DNA of 64,000 nucleotides from Halomonas heilongjiangensis (GTDB taxonomy: Bacteria > Pseudomonadota > Gammaproteobacteria > Pseudomonadales > Halomonadaceae). Every line of letters starts with the position of its first letter. Positions within the stretch are counted from its first letter, which is position 1. A model generated the notes under the pieces. The model had not been told where the DNA came from. It saw only the letters and a program-made list of their open reading frames with translations, and searched no databases. The stretch is from positions 1-64,000 of the forward strand of contig NZ_PNRE01000105.1 in the NCBI RefSeq assembly GCF_002879645.1, written 5' to 3'. This document shows positions 11,182 to 23,217 of the stretch, one piece after another. The translations under genes were made by a program, and so were the position numbers.

Positions 11182-12378
11182 ATGACCCTCACCCGAACCC
11201 TGCGCCTCAAGAAGCACGCCGACCGCCGCCTGAAGGCCGGTCACCTCTGGCTCTATTCCAACGAGATCGACACCGAGGCCACGCCGCTCAAGGATATCGA
11301 GGCCGGCGAGCAGGCGGTGGTGGAGGCCGCGAACGGCAAGGCCCTGGGCGTGGCCTATGTCAATCCGCATTCGCTGATCTGTGCGCGGATGGTCTCCCGT
11401 GACCCGAAGCAGGGGCTCGATCGCTCGTTGCTGGTGCACCGCCTCAATCAGGCGCTGTCGCTGCGTGAGCGGCTCTTCGCCAGGCCCTACTATCGCCTGG
11501 TGCACGGCGAGGGCGACCTGCTGCCGGGGCTGGTGATCGACCGCTACGACGAGGTCCTCGTCGTCCAGTTCAACACCGCGGGCATGCAGGCGGTGGCCGC
11601 CGAGTTGCTCGATGCGCTGGACAAGGTGCTGTCGCCGCGGGTGGTGGTGCTGCGCAACGATACCAGCGGTCGCCGCCAGGAGGGCCTCGAGCTCGGCGTC
11701 GAGGTGGTCAAGGGCGAACTGCCCGAACGGGTACTGCTGGAGGAGAATGGCGTGCGCTTCGCCGCCCCCGTGCTCGACGGCCAGAAGACCGGCTGGTTCT
11801 ATGACCACCGGGTCAACCGCGCCTGGCTCAACGGCCTGGTGGCCGGCAAGCGAGTGCTCGACCTGTTCAGCTACGTGGGGGGGTGGGGGGTGCAGGCCGC
11901 CGCCAATGGTGCCTCCGAGGTGCTCTGCGTCGATGCCTCCGGTCCCGCCCTGGAGCGGGTGGCCGAGAATGCCGCGCTCAACGGCCTGCACGAGCAGGTG
12001 GCGGTGGGCGAGGGCGATGCCTTCGAGGTACTGGCGGCGCTCAAGGCCGAGGGCGAGGAGTTCGATGTGGTGATCCTCGACCCGCCCGCCTTCATCAGGA
12101 AGCGCAAGGACATTCCCAACGGCGAGCGTGCCTACGCCAAGCTCAACCGCGAGGCGATGCGCCTGCTCGGCCGCGACGGCCTGCTGCTGTCGGCCTCGTG
12201 CTCGATGCACCTGGCGCCGGAGCGACTGATCGACGTGGTGCGCGGTGCGGTGCGCCATCAGGACCGCCAGGGCCAGATCCTCTTCCAGGGGCACCAGGGG
12301 CCGGATCACCCGGTGCATCCGGCGATTCCGGAAACCTCGTACCTCAAGGCCCTGGGTGTCCGGGTATTCAGGGACTGA
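11182..12378 (+). CDS. rlmI: 23S rRNA (cytosine1962-C5)-methyltransferase RlmI family
   Basis: The family uses SAM to methylate C1962 of 23S rRNA. The 398-residue protein has an N-terminal PUA domain (about 1-80, RLKAGHLWLYSNEI), a linker domain, and a Rossmann methyltransferase with VLDLFSYVGGWG as the SAM loop, LDPPAF as the catalytic motif IV and SASCSMH carrying the motif VI cysteine. ATG 11182 fits homology. The assignment to RlmI rather than a close paralogue is likely but rests on overall similarity. Confidence 0.88.
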   Translation: MTLTRTLRLKKHADRRLKAGHLWLYSNEIDTEATPLKDIEAGEQAVVEAANGKALGVAYVNPHSLICARMVSRDPKQGLDRSLLVHRLNQALSLRERLFARPYYRLVHGEGDLLPGLVIDRYDEVLVVQFNTAGMQAVAAELLDALDKVLSPRVVVLRNDTSGRRQEGLELGVEVVKGELPERVLLEENGVRFAAPVLDGQKTGWFYDHRVNRAWLNGLVAGKRVLDLFSYVGGWGVQAAANGASEVLCVDASGPALERVAENAALNGLHEQVAVGEGDAFEVLAALKAEGEEFDVVILDPPAFIRKRKDIPNGERAYAKLNREAMRLLGRDGLLLSASCSMHLAPERLIDVVRGAVRHQDRQGQILFQGHQGPDHPVHPAIPETSYLKALGVRVFRD

Positions 12379-12383
12379 GCGCC

Positions 12384-12704
12384 ATGCCCGCCGGGTATAT
12401 CCGTGTCTTCGCCCACTCCAATGCGCTGCTGGTCAGCCATCTGCACAATGTGCTGGCCGCGGCGGGGATCCCCGCCGAGCTTCGCAACATGACCCTGGGC
12501 GGCGGCGCCGGAGAGCTGCCGCTGGGGGAGTGCGAGCCCGAGGTCTGGATCGCCCCCCATAACCGCGAGCGCGCCGAGGCGCTGATCCGCGAGTCCCTGG
12601 AAGGGGGCAGCGAGCGGCCCGACTGGGTCTGTTCAGGCTGCGGTGAAACCCTGGAGGGGGCCTTCGATACCTGCTGGAACTGTGGCACCCGCCGCTCGGG
12701 TTGA
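12384..12704 (+). CDS. DUF2007 protein with C-terminal zinc ribbon
   Basis: The 106-residue protein has an N-terminal DUF2007-like fold (AHSNALLVSHLHNVLAAAGI; a signal-transducing PII-like small domain) and a C-terminal rubredoxin-like zinc ribbon with CSGCGE and CWNCGT. It starts five bases after rlmI, so the two are probably cotranscribed. No function is established for this family; the layout suggests a small metal-binding adaptor. Confidence 0.8.
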   Translation: MPAGYIRVFAHSNALLVSHLHNVLAAAGIPAELRNMTLGGGAGELPLGECEPEVWIAPHNRERAEALIRESLEGGSERPDWVCSGCGETLEGAFDTCWNCGTRRSG

Positions 12705-12904
12705 GCGCCTGCCTGCCTCGTCCGCCACCGGGCGAGGTGCGGCCATAGGGTTTTCTGTTGGCCAGTCTCGCGGCGAGATGATTTTTGGTTGAATGGCATC
12801 GAATCATGGGTTTTTTTTGAACTTGTGCGTGGACTCTTCGTGGATGCTCTGCCTGTGCTGTAATGAAGAGGAAATTACCCAACAAGAGCATGCAGGAGGC
12901 TTCC

Positions 12905-14020
12905 ATGAAGATCGCCGTCCCGAAGGAGATCAAGAACCACGAGTATCGCGTCGCCCTGACACCCACCGGCGCCCGGGAGCTGGTCGCTCGCGGGCATCAG
13001 GTCACCGTGCAGGGCGGGGCCGGTGAGGGCGCGGGCTTCCCGGACAGCGACTACGAGGCGGCCGGGGCGCGGCTGGAGGCGGACGTGTCGGCGGTGTGGT
13101 CCGACGCCGAGCTGATCCTCAAGGTCAAGGAGCCCCAGGCCGAGGAGGTAGCGCGCCTGACGGCTGGCCAGACCCTGTTCACCTACCTGCACCTGGCGGC
13201 GGAGGAGACGTTGACCCGCGGCCTGATGGCGAGCGGTGCCACCTGCATCGCCTACGAGACCGTCACCGACCGCCAGGGTGGCCTGCCGCTGCTGGCGCCG
13301 ATGAGCACCGTGGCGGGCCGCATGGCGGTGCAGGCCGGCGCCCACAGCCTGGAGAAGGCCCAGGGTGGTGCCGGCGTGCTGCTGCCCGGCGTGCCCGGCG
13401 TGGCACCCGGCAAGGTCGCGGTGATCGGCGGCGGCGTGGTGGGCGAGAACGCCGCCCGCATGGCGCTGGGGCTGGGCGCCGAGGTCACGGTGCTCGACAA
13501 GTCGATCCCGCGGCTCGAGACCCTGGACGATCGCTACCAGGGGCGCATGAAGACGGTCTTCTCCACCGCCGATGCCATCGACGAGGCGGTGCGTGAGTCC
13601 GACCTGATCATCGGGGCCGTGCTGATTCCCGGGGCCGCCGCGCCGAAGCTGATCACCCGCGCCATGCTCGCCGACATGAAGCCGGGCAGCGTGCTGGTCG
13701 ACGTGGCCATCGACCAGGGCGGCTGCTTCGAGACCAGCCGCGCCACCACCCACGCCGAGCCGACCTATGTCGTCGACGGCATCGTCCACTACTGCGTGGC
13801 GAACATGCCCGGGGCGGTGGCTCGCACCTCGACCCAGGCGCTGACCAACGCCACCCTGCCCTTCGTCATGGCGCTGGCCGACAAGGGCTGGCAGCAGGCG
13901 CTGGCCGACGACCCGCACTTCGCGGCCGGGCTCAACGTCCACGACGGCCGGATCACCTACGCCGCGGTGGCCGAGGCCTTCGGCCTGGAGAGCGTCGATC
14001 CCGCTACCCTCGTGAAGTAA
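12905..14020 (+). CDS. ald: Alanine dehydrogenase
   Basis: Ald converts L-alanine to pyruvate and ammonia with NAD. The 371 residues match the family length. Arg15, Lys75 (LKVKEPQ) and His96 (YLHLAAEE) are the conserved pyruvate-binding and catalytic residues, and the Rossmann loop [15 protein letters not shown] lies around 174-188. ATG 12905 is preceded by AGGAGG; the frame is open upstream to 12863 but that region has no homology. It stands alone with its own upstream region, which is relatively A+T rich. Confidence 0.96.
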   Translation: MKIAVPKEIKNHEYRVALTPTGARELVARGHQVTVQGGAGEGAGFPDSDYEAAGARLEADVSAVWSDAELILKVKEPQAEEVARLTAGQTLFTYLHLAAEETLTRGLMASGATCIAYETVTDRQGGLPLLAPMSTVAGRMAVQAGAHSLEKAQGGAGVLLPGVPGVAPGKVAVIGGGVVGENAARMALGLGAEVTVLDKSIPRLETLDDRYQGRMKTVFSTADAIDEAVRESDLIIGAVLIPGAAAPKLITRAMLADMKPGSVLVDVAIDQGGCFETSRATTHAEPTYVVDGIVHYCVANMPGAVARTSTQALTNATLPFVMALADKGWQQALADDPHFAAGLNVHDGRITYAAVAEAFGLESVDPATLVK

Positions 14021-14080
14021 CGGTTTTGCCTGGCAGGGGCGCTTGGCTCCGGCGACCTGTCCCCGGGCCTGCAGCCCAAC

Positions 14081-14113
14081 GTGCCGCCCCGGTCGCCTTG
14101 ACCGGGGCGGCAC
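14081..14113. terminator. Hairpin between ald and trpS
   Basis: A 13-bp stem (GTGCCGCCCCGGT / ACCGGGGCGGCAC) with a seven-base loop. No T run follows, so it may terminate ald with Rho help or act in the trpS leader, which starts close by. Confidence 0.5.
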
Positions 14114-14161
14114 GGTAAGATGGACGGCATTTGCCACCGACCAGTGACACAGCCCGACTCC

Positions 14162-15175
14162 ATGACCAAGACACGCGTTCTCACCGGCATCACCACCACC
14201 GGCACCCCGCACCTGGGCAACTACGTGGGGGCCATCAAGCCCGCCATCGCGGCGAGCCAGGACCCCAGCGTCCAGTCCTACTACTTCCTCGCCGACCTGC
14301 ATGCCCTGATCAAGTGCCAGGATCCCGGGCGGGTGCAGGAGTCGCGCCTGGAGATCGCCGCCACCTGGCTGGCACTGGGGCTCGATACCGACAACGCCAT
14401 CTTCTATCGCCAGTCGGACGTGCCGGAGATCACCGAGCTGACCTGGATGCTCTCCTGCGTCTGCGCCAAGGGGTTGATGAACCGAGCCCACGCCTACAAG
14501 GCGGCGGTGGCCGAGAACGAGGCCGCCGGCAACCAGGACCCGGACAAGGGCATCACCATGGGGTTGTTCGGCTACCCGGTGCTGATGGCCGCCGACATCC
14601 TGATGTTCAACGCCCACAAGGTGCCGGTGGGCCGCGACCAGATCCAGCACATCGAGATGGCCCGGGACATCGCCGGGCGCTTCAACCACCTCTTCAAGGG
14701 CGACTACTTCAGCCTGCCCGAGGCGGTGGTGGATGACCGGGTGGCGGTGCTGGGCGGCCTCGACGGGCGCAAGATGTCCAAGAGCTACAACAACACCATC
14801 CCGCTGTTCGTCTCCGAGAAGAAGCTGCTGAAGCTGGTGCGCAAGATCAAGACCAACTCGCTGGAGCCCGGCGAGCCCAAGGAGCCCGAGGGTTGCACCC
14901 TGTTCCAGATCTACTCGGCCTTCGCCACGGTGGAGGAGAGCGCCGCCCTGCGCCGCGAGTACCAGAACGGCATCGGCTGGGGCGAGGCCAAGACCCGGGT
15001 CTTCGAGTATCTCAACGAGCAGCTGCGCGAACCCCGCGAGCGCTACCAGGCACTGATGGAGGACCCCGGCCACATCGAGCAGGTGCTGCTCAAGGGCGCC
15101 GAGCGGGCCCGTGCCGAGGCCGTTCCCTTCCTGGACCGCCTGCGCCAGGCGGTGGGGCTGGGCCGCTTCGTCTGA
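14162..15175 (+). CDS. trpS: Tryptophanyl-tRNA synthetase
   Basis: TrpS charges tRNA-Trp. The 337-residue class I synthetase has the HIGH-like PHLGN (His17) in its Rossmann fold, KMSKS at about 203-207 and the family motif GDYFSLPEAVV. Start ATG 14162 gives the family N-terminus TKTRVLTGITTTGTPHLG; an in-frame ATG at 14120 is too far upstream. It ends at a strong terminator. Confidence 0.97.
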   Translation: MTKTRVLTGITTTGTPHLGNYVGAIKPAIAASQDPSVQSYYFLADLHALIKCQDPGRVQESRLEIAATWLALGLDTDNAIFYRQSDVPEITELTWMLSCVCAKGLMNRAHAYKAAVAENEAAGNQDPDKGITMGLFGYPVLMAADILMFNAHKVPVGRDQIQHIEMARDIAGRFNHLFKGDYFSLPEAVVDDRVAVLGGLDGRKMSKSYNNTIPLFVSEKKLLKLVRKIKTNSLEPGEPKEPEGCTLFQIYSAFATVEESAALRREYQNGIGWGEAKTRVFEYLNEQLREPRERYQALMEDPGHIEQVLLKGAERARAEAVPFLDRLRQAVGLGRFV

Positions 15176-15197
15176 GGGCGCTCGCTTCCGCTTGATG

Positions 15198-15223
15198 CAA
15201 CGGGCGCTTCTCAGCGCCCGTTG
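15198..15223 (+). terminator. Terminator after trpS
   Basis: CAACGGGCGCT / AGCGCCCGTTG form an 11-bp stem with a TCTC loop, followed by TCGTTTC. A good intrinsic terminator. Confidence 0.8.
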
Positions 15224-15281
15224 TCGTTTCGTGGCTTCTCCGCATATTTCCATTCGGAACTAATTTCTGCATTTAAATGCT

Positions 15282-15310
15282 TTTACGCACTTCGCCGAAA
15301 TAGTTAGCAT
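15282..15310 (+). promoter_or_regulatory. Candidate promoter of the YeeE/YedE transporter
   Basis: TTTACG at 15282-15287 and TAGCAT at 15305-15310 with a 17-base spacer, in a clearly A+T-rich stretch before the transporter gene. The match is moderate. Confidence 0.35.
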
Positions 15311-15358
15311 GCTTCATTTGTTGGAGCTTCGTCCCCGACGACAACGAGGGAGCACGCC

Positions 15359-16567
15359 ATGAGAGGACTCGCCCTGACACCGCAGACGCGCCTTTCCGTC
15401 TCCGCCGTGGCCGCCGGCGCCCTGCTGCTGGGGGCGCTCGCCGTGGGCAGTGCCTTCGGCGGCCGCATCGGCCTGCTGATGGTGGTCGGCGGGCTGCTCG
15501 GCATGGTGCTCTACCATGCCGCCTTCGGCTTCACCGCCGCCTGGCGCGTCTTCATCACCGAGCGCCGCGGCCGCGGGCTGCGCGCCCAGATGGTGATGCT
15601 GGCCATCGCCGTGCTGCTGTTCTTCCCGGCGCTCGGTGCCGGCAGCCTGTTCGGCACTTCGGTCCATGGCTATGTGGCACCGATCGGCGTCTCGGTGCTG
15701 GTCGGCGCCTTCCTGTTCGGCCTCGGCATGCAGCTGGGCGGTGGCTGTGCCTCCGGTACCCTCTTCACCGCCGGCGGTGGCAACGCCCGCATGCTGATCA
15801 CCCTGCTGTTCTTCGTCGTCGGCTCGCTGATCGGTACCGCCCACTTCGCCTGGTGGCAGAGCCTGCCCGCCTTCCGCCCGACCTCGCTGGTCACCGAACT
15901 CGGCGTCGGCGGTGGCATCGCGGTCAGCCTGGTGCTGTTCGCGGCGATCGCCGGCTTCACCGTGGTGATGGAGAAGCGTCGCCATGGCCGACTCGAGCAG
16001 GCGCCGGCCATCGATGTCGGCAACCGGCGCTGGCTCACCGGCCCCTGGCCGCTGCTCGCCGGCGCCGTGGCGCTGGCGCTGCTCAACTTCACCACCCTGG
16101 CCCTGGCCGGCCGCCCCTGGGGGGTGACCTCGGCCTTCGCCCTGTGGGGCGCCAAGGGCTTCGAGTTCCTGGGCGGCGACGTCTCCGCCTGGGGCTACTG
16201 GCAGGCGCCGGGCAACGCCGCGGCCCTTCGGGCCAGCGTCTGGGGCGACATCACCACGGTGATGAACGTCGGCATCATGGTGGGGGCCCTGGTGGCCGCC
16301 TCGCTCGCCGGCCGCTTCGCGCCCAATTTCCGCATCCCGGCGAGGTCCGTGCTCGCCGCGGTCATCGGCGGCATCCTGCTCGGCTACGGCGCGCGGCTGG
16401 CCTTCGGCTGCAATATCGGCGCCTACTTCGGTGGCATCGCCTCGGGCAGCCTGCATGGCTGGCTGTGGCTGGTGGCGGCGTTTGCCGGCAACATGCTGGG
16501 GGTGAAGCTGCGCCCCTTCTTCTTCGCGGGGGAGGCGGGACGACAGCCGGCGGCCAAGAGCTGCTGA
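15359..16567 (+). CDS. YeeE/YedE family sulfur-compound transporter
   Basis: The 402-residue protein has about nine or ten hydrophobic helices and two internally related halves. Each half carries the family cysteine signature: [12 protein letters not shown] near residue 125 and [11 protein letters not shown] near 348. In characterised YeeE (TsuA) such cysteines relay thiosulfate through the inner membrane; a role in thiosulfate or related sulfur uptake is inferred from that. No TusA/YeeD partner gene is adjacent. GAGGGAG precedes the ATG. Confidence 0.88.
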   Translation: MRGLALTPQTRLSVSAVAAGALLLGALAVGSAFGGRIGLLMVVGGLLGMVLYHAAFGFTAAWRVFITERRGRGLRAQMVMLAIAVLLFFPALGAGSLFGTSVHGYVAPIGVSVLVGAFLFGLGMQLGGGCASGTLFTAGGGNARMLITLLFFVVGSLIGTAHFAWWQSLPAFRPTSLVTELGVGGGIAVSLVLFAAIAGFTVVMEKRRHGRLEQAPAIDVGNRRWLTGPWPLLAGAVALALLNFTTLALAGRPWGVTSAFALWGAKGFEFLGGDVSAWGYWQAPGNAAALRASVWGDITTVMNVGIMVGALVAASLAGRFAPNFRIPARSVLAAVIGGILLGYGARLAFGCNIGAYFGGIASGSLHGWLWLVAAFAGNMLGVKLRPFFFAGEAGRQPAAKSC

Positions 16568-16590
16568 CGGTACCTTTCCTCAGGCTGAAC

Positions 16591-16626
16591 GCGCCCCGAC
16601 CCGGCCAGGTCGGGGCGCTGTCGTTT
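16591..16626 (+). terminator. Terminator after the YeeE/YedE gene
   Basis: GCGCCCCGACC / GGTCGGGGCGC form an 11-bp stem with a six-base loop at 16591-16618, followed by TGTCGTTTT. Confidence 0.8.
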
Positions 16627-16703
16627 TCGGCGTGGTAGAGTTGTCGCCAAGGCGCCGGCGAGAGCGCCAATGGCCCGTTCCAGTCAACGCACCGAGGCGA
16701 GAG

Positions 16704-18383
16704 ATGACCACCGAATCCAAGCGTCCCCTCTATATTCCCTATGCCGGCCCCCCGTTGCTCGAGATGCCGCTGCTCAACAAGGGCAGTGCCTTCACCCGCG
16801 AGGAGCGCATCGAGTTCAACCTGATCGGTCTGCTGCCGCAGAACGTGGAGTCCATCGAGGAGCAGGCGGAACGGGCCTACCGACAGTATCGCCAGTGCCA
16901 GAACGACCTGGATCGCCATATCTATCTGCGCGCCATCCAGGACGACAACGAGACCCTCTATTTCCGCCTGGTCTCCGAGCACCTCGAGGAGATGCTGCCG
17001 ATCATCTATACGCCCACGGTGGGCAAGGCCTGCGAGGAGTTCTCCAACATCTATCGCAACCACCGCGGGCTCTTCGTCGCCTACCCGGACCGCGACCGCA
17101 TGGACGACATCCTGCGCTGCGCCACCAAGGACCAGGTCAAGGTCATCGTGGTCACCGACGGCGAGCGCATCCTCGGCCTCGGCGACCAGGGCATCGGCGG
17201 CATGGGCATTCCCATCGGCAAGCTCTCGCTCTATACCGCCTGCGGCGGCATCAGCCCGGCCTATACGCTGCCGATCATGCTCGACGTGGGCACCAACAAC
17301 CGGGCGCTGCTCGACGACCCCATGTACATGGGCTGGCGCCACCCGCGCATTGACCAGGCCGAATACGACGCCTTCATGGAGGAGTTCATCGCCGCGGTGA
17401 AGCGCCGCTGGCCCAAGGCGCTGCTGCAGTTCGAGGACTTCGCCCAGGCCAACGCCCTGCCGCTGCTCGAGCGCTATCGCGACCAGCTCTGCTGCTTCAA
17501 CGACGACGTCCAGGGCACGGCGTCGGTCTGTGTGGGCACCCTGATGGCGGCCTGCCAGGCGCGCGACGAGGGGGTCGGGCAGCAGCGGGTGGTGTTCGTC
17601 GGTGGCGGCTCGGCGGGTTGCGGCATCGCCGAGCAGATCGTGGTGGCGATGCAGGCGGAGGGGCTGACCGAGCGGGAGGCGCGCAGTCGGGTCTTCATGG
17701 TCGACCGGGATGGCCTGGTGACCGCCGACATGGACGGGTTGTGGGACTTCCAGCGCCGCCTCGCCCAGGACCCGACCCTGCTCAACGACTGGCATGGGCG
17801 CGACCTGCTGGAAGTGGTCACCCAGGTGCGTCCCACGGTGCTGATCGGTGTCTGTGGCCAGCCGGGCATCTTCACCGAGGAGGTGGTGCGTGCCATGCAT
17901 GCCGGCTGCTCCCGGCCGCTGATCATGCCGCTCTCCAACCCCACCTCCCGGGCCGAGGCGACGCCCGAGGACGTGCTCACCTGGACCGACGGCCAGGCGC
18001 TGGTGGCCACCGGCAGCCCCTTCGCCCCGGTGGTGCACGACGGCATCACCTACCCCATCGCCCAGTGCAACAACGCCTATATCTTCCCCGGCATCGGCCT
18101 GGGCGTGGTGGCCAGCGGCGCCAGGCGGGTCACCGATGCGATGCTGATGTCGGCCTCGCGGGCACTGGCGCGGGAGGCCCCGCTGGTCAAGGAAGGCGAG
18201 GGCGCGCTGCTGCCGCGGCTTTCCCAGATTCGTGAACTCTCCAAGGCGATCGCCTTCGATGTCGCCGCCCAGGCCCAGGGGGAGGGCGTGGCACCGAAGA
18301 CCAACGGCACCAAGCTGCGTGACGCCATCGAGCGCAACAGCTGGGACCCGGAGTATCGCCGCTACCGGCGCCGGTCGTTCTGA
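16704..18383 (+). CDS. maeA: NAD-dependent malic enzyme (SfcA/MaeA type)
   Basis: The enzyme decarboxylates malate to pyruvate with NAD. The 559-residue length is that of the large MaeA class. It has the catalytic region [19 protein letters not shown], the metal-binding EDFAQANA and FNDDVQGTA, the Rossmann loop [13 protein letters not shown] and the C-terminal [15 protein letters not shown] use is inferred from family. ATG 16704 has GAGGCGAGAG before it and gives [13 protein letters not shown]; the longer in-frame start at 16632 is rejected. Confidence 0.95.
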   Translation: MTTESKRPLYIPYAGPPLLEMPLLNKGSAFTREERIEFNLIGLLPQNVESIEEQAERAYRQYRQCQNDLDRHIYLRAIQDDNETLYFRLVSEHLEEMLPIIYTPTVGKACEEFSNIYRNHRGLFVAYPDRDRMDDILRCATKDQVKVIVVTDGERILGLGDQGIGGMGIPIGKLSLYTACGGISPAYTLPIMLDVGTNNRALLDDPMYMGWRHPRIDQAEYDAFMEEFIAAVKRRWPKALLQFEDFAQANALPLLERYRDQLCCFNDDVQGTASVCVGTLMAACQARDEGVGQQRVVFVGGGSAGCGIAEQIVVAMQAEGLTEREARSRVFMVDRDGLVTADMDGLWDFQRRLAQDPTLLNDWHGRDLLEVVTQVRPTVLIGVCGQPGIFTEEVVRAMHAGCSRPLIMPLSNPTSRAEATPEDVLTWTDGQALVATGSPFAPVVHDGITYPIAQCNNAYIFPGIGLGVVASGARRVTDAMLMSASRALAREAPLVKEGEGALLPRLSQIRELSKAIAFDVAAQAQGEGVAPKTNGTKLRDAIERNSWDPEYRRYRRRSF

Positions 18384-18404
18384 CGAACGCTCGGACAGGA
18401 TCGA

Positions 18405-18429
18405 AAAGGCCCCGCCAAGCGGGGCCTTT
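18405..18429. terminator. Bidirectional terminator between maeA and acnA
   Basis: AAAGGCCCCGC / GCGGGGCCTTT form an 11-bp stem with a CAA loop. The A and T runs at each side make it an intrinsic terminator on both strands, as suits the convergent genes. Confidence 0.9.
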
Positions 18430-18455
18430 GCATGAGTGGCAGGATACCGCTGTGC

Positions 18456-21203
<2,748 letters not shown>

Positions 21204-21270
21204 GCTGTCCTCCTGTCGCGGGGGAGTGAACAAACCTTCCTGGTATCCGTGGTTACATGGTCATGATAGG

Positions 21271-21338
21271 CGCCACTTTCAACCACTGCCCGTGCTCGAG
21301 GCCACACGGCCCGGTGCGCCCCGGCTTGAAAAGTGGCG
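21271..21338. promoter_or_regulatory. Imperfect inverted repeat in the acnA/CPXCG divergent region
   Basis: CGCCACTTTCAA at 21271-21282 is mirrored by TTGAAAAGTGGCG at 21326-21338, with one extra A. Each arm, read outwards from its own strand, offers a TTGAAA -35-like element. It could be a two-sided operator for acnA and the small gene, or chance. Confidence 0.3.
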
Positions 21339-21381
21339 GCCGGCCCCCATCAACCATCCGACGAGTGCACGGAGGAAGACC

Positions 21382-21588
21382 ATGCACGAGGAGCAACTCG
21401 ATCGCCACCCGGTGCGCTGTCCCTACTGCGACGCGCCCTTCGAGCTGCTGGTGGACCGGTCCGAGGGGAGCCAGGAAACCTGGGAGGACTGTCCCCGCTG
21501 CTGTGCCCCGATCCAGCTGCGCATCGAGGTGTCAGCGGACGGCGAGCTGGAGAGCGTGACCCTGGGGCGCGACGACGACGTGCTGTGA
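21382..21588 (+). CDS. CPXCG-motif cysteine-rich small protein
   Basis: The 68-residue protein has a zinc-ribbon with CPYCD near residue 13 and CPRCCA near 38, separated by an acidic segment, and an acidic C-terminus. It matches the CPXCG family of small zinc-ribbon proteins, whose function is not known. GGAGGAAG precedes the ATG. It is divergent from acnA and upstream of trxB. Confidence 0.85.
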   Translation: MHEEQLDRHPVRCPYCDAPFELLVDRSEGSQETWEDCPRCCAPIQLRIEVSADGELESVTLGRDDDVL

Positions 21589-21612
21589 CGGGCGGCTCGC
21601 GGCGGTTTCGGC

Positions 21613-21621
21613 TGCTACAAT
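21613..21621 (+). promoter_or_regulatory. Extended -10 promoter of trxB
   Basis: TGCTACAAT (TGnTACAAT) is an extended -10 element about 115 bases before the trxB start; no good -35 is seen, as is usual for extended -10 promoters. A fourfold GCCGTC hexamer follows at once. Confidence 0.5.
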
Positions 21622-21626
21622 GGACC

Positions 21627-21650
21627 GCCGTCGCCGTCGCCGTCGCCGTG
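21627..21650. repeat. Fourfold GCCGTC hexamer repeat after the trxB promoter
   Basis: Three exact GCCGTC units and a fourth GCCGTG lie directly downstream of the -10, in the expected first transcribed bases. Confidence 0.7.
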
Positions 21651-21723
21651 TCCGGCCGGCATGAATTGGGGCCGATGCCCTCGTGGGGGAGCGGGTGCTT
21701 CCTGCACGACCCATGAACGTTGA

Positions 21724-22689
<966 letters not shown>

Positions 22690-22697
22690 CGGGATAA

Positions 22698-23204
22698 TCA
22701 CCTCTTCATCTCTTCAAGGTCGGCCAGGGCCCGCTTGAGCGCCGTCTCGAGCGTCCCTTGCCGCTCCTTGATCGTCTTGCTGCGTGCCTCGATGGCTCGA
22801 GCGGCCTGCTCGGCCAGTTCCTGCAGATGGGGCGCCCCCCCCAGCGCGGCCTTGAACCTGGCGCTCTTGAGCAGCGTGAGCTGAGCCTTCGCGTCCTGTT
22901 GGTCGACCCTTACACGCTCGGCGAGGCGCCGGCCGTAGCCGTCGAGGTCGTCGACCAGGGTCACGGCGACCTGGGTGACGGGGTTTTCCAGCGTGCGATT
23001 GGTCCGAGTCTTGGCACGCAGCTTGGGCAAGTCGGGCACGTGCAGGATGGTGCCGTCGCGCAGATTGCCGATGTCGCGCAGCCGCGGGTTGGCCTTGAGG
23101 ATCGCCGCTTCGACCGTTTCACGCTGGCGGGGCGTCAGCTTGACGTACAGCTTGTCGACGACCTCGGCGACGCTGCGTTCGCCGCGAAAGGTGGCGATGG
23201 GCAT
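22698..23204 (-). CDS. LysM-like protein with C-terminal coiled coil, last eCIS gene
   Basis: The 168-residue product has a LysM-like N-terminal half (about 10-58: VVDKLYVKLTPRQRETVEA, ILKANP, DGTILHVPDLP) and a helical, charged C-terminal half (about 85-168) that ends ALADLEEMKR and looks like a coiled coil. ATG 23204 is used because GGAGA lies eight bases before it; an in-frame ATG at 23228 would overlap the DUF6519 gene. It is the 3' gene of the eCIS block. A baseplate accessory or peptidoglycan-contact role is possible but not shown. I do not recognise a named family. Confidence 0.75.
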   Translation of the reverse strand: MPIATFRGERSVAEVVDKLYVKLTPRQRETVEAAILKANPRLRDIGNLRDGTILHVPDLPKLRAKTRTNRTLENPVTQVAVTLVDDLDGYGRRLAERVRVDQQDAKAQLTLLKSARFKAALGGAPHLQELAEQAARAIEARSKTIKERQGTLETALKRALADLEEMKR

Positions 23205-23217
23205 GGTTGGGTCTCCT

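Noticed and set aside
12875-15253. Very long minus-strand open frame opposite ald and trpS
   Set aside because: It is a shadow frame of GC-rich coding DNA: low-complexity His/Gln/Gly/Leu composition, no ribosome site, no homology, and two well-supported genes on the other strand.
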